Source: Cupriavidus sp. UYMMa02A (lineage in GTDB: Bacteria; Pseudomonadota; Gammaproteobacteria; Burkholderiales; Burkholderiaceae). From it: a stretch of DNA of 53,836 nucleotides. Under the pieces are notes generated by a model that worked only from the letters and a program-made list of their open reading frames with translations, ran no database searches and was not told where the DNA came from. This document shows positions 50,081 to 53,836 of the stretch, piece after piece (within the stretch, counting starts at the first letter, position 1; every line of letters begins with the position of its first letter). The stretch lies in the NCBI GenBank assembly GCA_001725945.1, contig LRMT01000063.1:1-53836 (forward strand). Reading direction: 5' to 3'. The position numbers and the translations under genes are program-made.

Positions 50081-50168
50081 GTGTCTCCTTCCAACTTCAC
50101 ATTCGTTCGCCTACAGAGGGTGCGTCCCTCATGGACACTTCAGCCACAATGCCGATCGGACTGCCGGA

Positions 50169-50582
50169 TCACGCCTCGCCCGATCCCGCCACTGCCACTG
50201 CCCGAATTTCAATGCACATCTCGGGAAGGGCCAGTTGCGACACGCCAACTGCGGTCCACGACGGAAAGGGGCGTGGGAAGTATTCGTCCTTGACAGCAGA
50301 GAACCGCTCAATATCGGCCTGCAGATTCGTGTGGAACGTTGTCAGTTCCACGACGTCGGCCAGACACGCCCCTGCCGCCGCGAGAATGGATTTCAGAGAG
50401 TCGAATGCGATACGGGCCTGTTCTTCCACACCCTCGCCAACCTTCATCTGTGTATCGACTCCAACCTGGCCGGACACCCAGATCGTGTCGCCCACGCGAG
50501 TAGCCGGGGAGAAGTGGTAGGTATCGTGCCAAGCTTGGAACGCGGGCGGAACGATAGATTGCCGTTTAGCAGTAGATGCCAT
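50169..50582 (-). CDS. RidA (YjgF/YER057c/UK114) family protein
   Basis: 137 residues from ATG 50580-50582. It has VGDTIWVSGQVGVDTQMKVG, QARIAFDSLKSILAAAGACL, DVVELTTFHTNLQADIERFS and EYFPRPFPSWTAVGVSQLAL, and ends IEIRAVAVAGSGEA. RidA enzymes hydrolyse reactive imines and enamines released by amine-oxidising or PLP enzymes. The family arginine is R127 in EIRAVA. Its presence near an amine oxidase and two DAO-type enzymes is the best pointer to an amine-containing substrate. Confidence 0.92.
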   Translation of the reverse strand: MASTAKRQSIVPPAFQAWHDTYHFSPATRVGDTIWVSGQVGVDTQMKVGEGVEEQARIAFDSLKSILAAAGACLADVVELTTFHTNLQADIERFSAVKDEYFPRPFPSWTAVGVSQLALPEMCIEIRAVAVAGSGEA

Positions 50583-50898
50583 GGTGTATGTCCTTGGGTT
50601 AAACGAGTTGACGGAAGCGGGGTGCAAGGAATCGGATCGGCCGCATTCAGATTGGCGATCTCGTCGAGAAAAGGGATGTCCGCGGACGTGAAGGCCGACC
50701 TCTGCTCGGGTAGTGGACCGAACGTCGCGTCGTCGCGGAAGAAGCGCGGCACGAGTGTGTGGCGATGCAAAAAGACAGCATCGCCCTCGCACCATGCTTG
50801 GCCGCCCAGGTGCGACCGCGCGATACCAACTGCTCCTGATTTAGTAGCCTCTCCATAAGAACAGCACCATCCCGAGCGAACGCTTTGGAATCTTCCAT
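50583..50898 (-). pseudogene. Truncated or shifted PhyH-like fragment at the head of operon 2
   Basis: From ATG 50898 the frame reads MEDSKAFARDGAVLMERLLN, the start typical of PhyH-type dioxygenases. A shift near 50820 leads to LGGQAWCEGDAVFLHRHTLV, then PRFFRDDATFGPLPEQRSAF and IPFLDEIANLNAAD before the RidA start. The iron-site motif is not visible. It may be a gene cut short with an indel, or a small real protein whose frame I cannot fix. It is the first reading frame after the operator block at 51031. Confidence 0.35.
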
Positions 50899-51030
50899 CG
50901 AGGATCTCCTGATTGGTCAAATTGCCGCCGGCTTGCTCGAACTCATCGACTCGCAAGGGTTCGTTTCGCCGCTCAATCTGATGAGAATCCTGCATCACCC
51001 GAATTGCAATCAAGCAGCTACGTAGCGGTT

Positions 51031-51136
51031 AGTCGACCTACTTAATACGTGGCATTGACCTAATAGTAGCGTGGCATTGACCTACAAGCAAGGCTGATGG
51101 AAGCAGGGAAAACACTGACCAAGTCGCCGAGACGCC
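51031..51136. promoter_or_regulatory. Three-half-site operator block between operon 2 and the TetR gene
   Basis: GACCTA occurs at 51035, 51057 and 51079, exactly 22 bp apart. GCAGGGAAAACACT (51103-51116) follows 24 bp after the start of the third. The first half-site is 137 bp ahead of ATG 50898. GTGGCATTGACCTA is repeated exactly at 51049-51062 and 51071-51084. The block matches that at 33811-33915. Confidence 0.7.
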
Positions 51137-51272
51137 TTGCAAATGCGAAAAATATGGCTTTCACGCCACGTGACATGGCCCAGAGGCGAGCGAAGCGGAG
51201 GCTTCAATCGCGACGTGGCGCAGGAGCTGACGGATGCTGTACTCGTGATGGTGTATTCTCTTGCCATCGAAG

Positions 51273-51296
51273 CGACCTATAATTTGCGGCAGGTCG
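51273..51296 (+). promoter_or_regulatory. Inverted repeat over a TATAAT -10 box ahead of the TetR gene
   Basis: CGACCT (51273-51278) and AGGTCG (51291-51296) are perfect inverted arms with a 12-bp spacer. TATAAT (51278-51283) overlaps the left arm and ends 43 bp before GTG 51326. The arms contain the same GACCT core as the upstream half-sites, which points to self-repression of the regulator. Confidence 0.6.
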
Positions 51297-51325
51297 ATGT
51301 CAATTCTTTTTTGGGGAAAGCCGAC

Positions 51326-52765
51326 GTGCAACAAAAGGCGGTAAAGAGAAGAGCCTCGGGCAACCTTGCGGTGGCAAGACCAGATACGGGATCGGCTTCG
51401 CAGCGCAATCGGGAACTGCGCCTTGCGCAGATCATCCTTGCAGCTCAGGAAACGTTTCGGGAAGACGGATACGCCGCGTTCGCGACCCGCAGTGTGGCTG
51501 GACGTGTAGGAATCACGTTAGGAAACCTGCAATACTATTTCCGGACGAAAGAGGAGTTGCTGCGCGCGGCCTTGCAGGCTTATGTGGACCAGATAATCAA
51601 CGACTACACCGCAATCGCAAACCAGGCAGGCACGAGTGCCGCGCGGCGTTGTTCGGCGCTGGTAGAACGCATTTTTTTTGACATCAACGAATCCGATCTA
51701 CCGAAGTTCCTGTTTGAAGTCTGGGCTTTCGCCCAGCATGAATCCTATGCCGCAGAACTCGTTGGCGATATGTATGTCGAGTGCCGCAGCAACTTCGCAA
51801 AATTGCTTTCAGAGATTCATCCGACTTTGACTCACGAGGAGTGCCTTGCCCGCGCTTCAGTTATTGTCGCGCAGACCGCTGGAATGATGATATTTGCTTA
51901 CAACGGGGGGGACTCGGATAAGGACTATGCGGAATTCGTTCGCGTGACGAAGCGATCTGTGAAGATGATGGTTGACTTGTTGCCGCAGATGCTCGAGAAC
52001 GAGGTGACTCTTCGTGGCTTACCCAATCTCAATACATACGGCACGAACGTTGCGCACGGCGGCATCTTCAATTCTGACAAGCATGCGCAGCAAGAACTGT
52101 TTGACCTGAACATGCGACAAACAGGGCAGGAAAAGCTCTACTACCGACCAACGGTTCAAGGGAAGCGTCGAGAAGTAAAGATCAACGAGATCGTCTCCGC
52201 TGCTGCCAACCTATTGGCAGCAGAAGGATACGCGAACTTCACTCTAGCGCGGGTGGCTAGGGAACTTGGTATTCCTCCTTCCGCGCTTCAGAACTATTTC
52301 CCAACGCATGACGATCTACTCCGCTCGACAACTAGCGCGCTCATGAAGGTCTACTCGGACCGGTATGCAGAAATGGGCAAGCCGAGCGGGAAACCCGCCC
52401 TGGAGCGACTGTGTGAAATCGTGGTGGATGCCTTTAAAGAAGCTGGCGATTCAAGAGCACGTCGATTCTCGTTTGAAATATTCGCGCTGGCTCAGCACTC
52501 GGATATTACGCTTGAATTGACAAGAACACTCTACTCCGCCTATCGAGCAAACTATGCGGATCTGGTGCGGGAGCTTGACGCGTCTGCCACTGCGCGTGAA
52601 TGCCACGCACGCGCGACTCTCATCGCAGCCCAGATAGAGGGGACAATGACTTTGATGTTCGGCTCTAAGAAGCAACCGCCGGATACGGATCGCATTTTCG
52701 AATTGATGAAAGCCATAACGATTCGCGTCGCGCACGGAAACGTTGCAACCAAGAGCACGACGTGA
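51326..52765 (+). CDS. Double-domain TetR-family transcriptional regulator
   Basis: 479 residues from GTG 51326. I choose this over the earlier starts (51137, 51250) because a TATAAT box lies at 51278-51283, downstream of both, and GGGGAAAG precedes the GTG. There are two full TetR units: QIILAAQETFREDGYAAFAT, RSVAGRVGITLGNLQYYFRT KEELL at about residues 35-80, and EIVSAAANLLAAEGYANFTL, ARVARELGIPPSALQNYFPT at about 290-335. Each is followed by a helical ligand domain. Ordinary TetR proteins are about 200 residues, so this is a tandem fusion. It probably represses both operons and itself through GACCTA sites, with a pathway compound as inducer. Confidence 0.85.
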   Translation: MQQKAVKRRASGNLAVARPDTGSASQRNRELRLAQIILAAQETFREDGYAAFATRSVAGRVGITLGNLQYYFRTKEELLRAALQAYVDQIINDYTAIANQAGTSAARRCSALVERIFFDINESDLPKFLFEVWAFAQHESYAAELVGDMYVECRSNFAKLLSEIHPTLTHEECLARASVIVAQTAGMMIFAYNGGDSDKDYAEFVRVTKRSVKMMVDLLPQMLENEVTLRGLPNLNTYGTNVAHGGIFNSDKHAQQELFDLNMRQTGQEKLYYRPTVQGKRREVKINEIVSAAANLLAAEGYANFTLARVARELGIPPSALQNYFPTHDDLLRSTTSALMKVYSDRYAEMGKPSGKPALERLCEIVVDAFKEAGDSRARRFSFEIFALAQHSDITLELTRTLYSAYRANYADLVRELDASATARECHARATLIAAQIEGTMTLMFGSKKQPPDTDRIFELMKAITIRVAHGNVATKSTT

Positions 52766-53103
52766 AGCGATTGCGTTCGCTGCCGCCCACACCAAGTACA
52801 TGGGTCTAGTGTTCGATTCACTCATCAACGCCAGATAGCGCGAGGACTGACAGGAAACTGCCAGCCCTCCATCTTTCTCCGCAATCCCGACCACTTCGCG
52901 GCCAAATGCTTGAGCCGAGTTGGATTGCGGGAGCGCGTAGACCAACTTCCCCAGCATCGGCAGATGCTTGGAGCGCCGATCTTGATGCCGGTGCACCCAA
53001 ATGTAGGTCGCAGCAGACTATTTTGGATAGCGCGCGACATCAACGCCGCATCCTTGCAGGCCGCAATCTGACAGCCCGCGAGCCGTGAATGACTATTGCA
53101 CCT
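52766..53103. other. No supported gene
   Basis: Between the TetR stop and the IS30 edge I see only overlapping minus-strand frames (LLRPTFGCTGIKIGAPSICR, GWQFPVSPRAIWR) without a recognisable family or start. This may be a decayed gene end. Confidence 0.3.
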
Positions 53104-53128
53104 TGCGGATTCAACCAGTCGATGCAAC
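53104..53128. repeat. IS30 terminal inverted repeat (right copy, inner end)
   Basis: This 25-bp segment is the inverted counterpart of 134-158 (one mismatch). It lies at the 3' end of the transposase reading frame, as IRR should. Confidence 0.75.
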
Positions 53129-53836
53129 GGCTTGTTGGAATCGTTCAGCCGGTGTATCGAAGTTTAGTGTCTTGCGCGGGCGTCGTTGAGCCGCCTGGCG
53201 ATGGCGTTGAGCTTGGCTTGCGAATAGGCTGAGAGATCGGTGCCTTTCGGCAAGTACTGTCTCAAGAGGCCATTCGTGTTCTCGTTGGAGCCGCGTTGCC
53301 ACGGATGCTGGGGATCGCAGAAGTAGACCTGGATGTCCGTGGCCACGGTGAAACGCTTGTGGCCAGCCATCTCTGTGCCACGATCCAAGTGAGCGACTTG
53401 TACAGTTCCTGCGGCAGCTTGCCAGCGTGCTTGATCAGCGCGTTGACTACAGCCTCGGAGTCCTTGCTGGCAATCTTCACCAGCATCACGAACCGGGTCT
53501 GGCGTTCGACGAGTGTGGCAATCTGGCTGTTGGCGTTGCCGAACAGCAAATCGCCTTCCCAGTGCCCGGGTATCGCGCGATCCTCTGCCGTGGCAGGGCG
53601 TTCACTGATCGATACGGCATCTCGGATGTTCGTACGGTCGTCGGTCTTCAGTGTGTGTTGGCGCGACCTACGCATGGCTCGAGAACGCCGTAGGTGTTCC
53701 AGCAACTCTCTTTTAAGCGCACCACGGGCCTGGATGTAGAGGCTCCGATAGATGGTCTCGTGCGACACCTGATAGTCCTTGTTGACCGCATACACGTGCT
53801 TAAGCCAACCCGCAATCTGCTCTGGCGACCACTGCA
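53111..53836 (-). pseudogene. IS30-family transposase, C-terminal part (runs off window, two apparent frameshifts)
   Basis: From the right edge the frame reads QWSPEQIAGWLKHVYAVNKD, DYQVSHETIYRSLYIQARGA and the DDE catalytic core ([20 protein letters not shown], first D). Shifts near 53388 and 53178 lead to [14 protein letters not shown] (second D), [20 protein letters not shown] (E) and [15 protein letters not shown]. All three acidic residues are present in the pieces. The N-terminus is outside the window. It is in the same orientation as the partial copy at 1-97. The shifts may be errors, as elsewhere. Confidence 0.85.

Overview
The window looks like a piece of a Burkholderiaceae (Cupriavidus/Ralstonia-type) replicon. 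I infer this from the high GC, the split pntAa/pntAb/pntB transhydrogenase, DUF1302 and DUF1329 partners beside an MMPL/RND exporter, a small secreted protein with RFDPYTQ-type repeats, and IS30, IS110 and Tn3 debris. No 16S rRNA or tRNA is present, so the genus is an inference. Both ends lie inside IS30-family transposases in the same orientation (N-terminus at 1-97, C-terminus at 53111-53836). The window is therefore either the inside of a directly repeated IS30 pair or a contig broken at a repeat.

Positions 159-18160 are accessory DNA. They hold a six-copy 18-bp motif array (1192-1555), a broken DUF4365 gene, and a 6.4-kb gene for a nuclease-STAND-repeat protein that resembles Avs-type antiviral sensors and carries five apparent frameshifts (3409-9847). 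Next come an IS110 remnant, a run of small, lipoprotein, membrane and HTH genes on the minus strand, a truncated Tn3 transposase, and a T5orf172 (GIY-YIG-like) protein. Positions 18163-22652 carry a PAS-HisKA-REC hybrid kinase, a REC-adenylate cyclase and an M23 peptidase.

Positions 23082-50898 are almost entirely minus strand and form two long catabolic operons. Operon 1 (33676 to 23082) encodes an acyl-CoA dehydrogenase, a Tat-exported flavin amine oxidase, a diheme cytochrome c, three SDRs, an APH/ACAD10-like phosphotransferase and PntAB. Operon 2 (50898 to 34009) encodes RidA, DUF1329, DUF1302, an RND/MMPL exporter, a YCF48 propeller, a saccharopine-dehydrogenase-like protein, a small secreted protein, an acyl-CoA ligase, a thiolase, two DAO-type FAD oxidoreductases around a PhyH dioxygenase, and a membrane protein. 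Both operons have the same roughly 105-bp upstream block, with three GACCTA half-sites spaced exactly 22 bp, placed 137-139 bp ahead of the first gene. A double-domain TetR regulator (51326-52765) is transcribed divergently from operon 2. Together this looks like an undescribed regulon for a hydrophobic, probably amine-bearing compound: amine/imine oxidation outside or at the membrane, then CoA activation and beta-oxidation, with transhydrogenase balancing NAD(P)H.

The main caution is quality. I count about 30 apparent indels, and they fall in housekeeping genes (pntAb, M23, histidine kinase) as well as in accessory genes, often at homopolymers or GC runs. Many 'pseudogenes' here are probably base-calling errors. 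Where a gene is split I give the span of the reconstructed gene.
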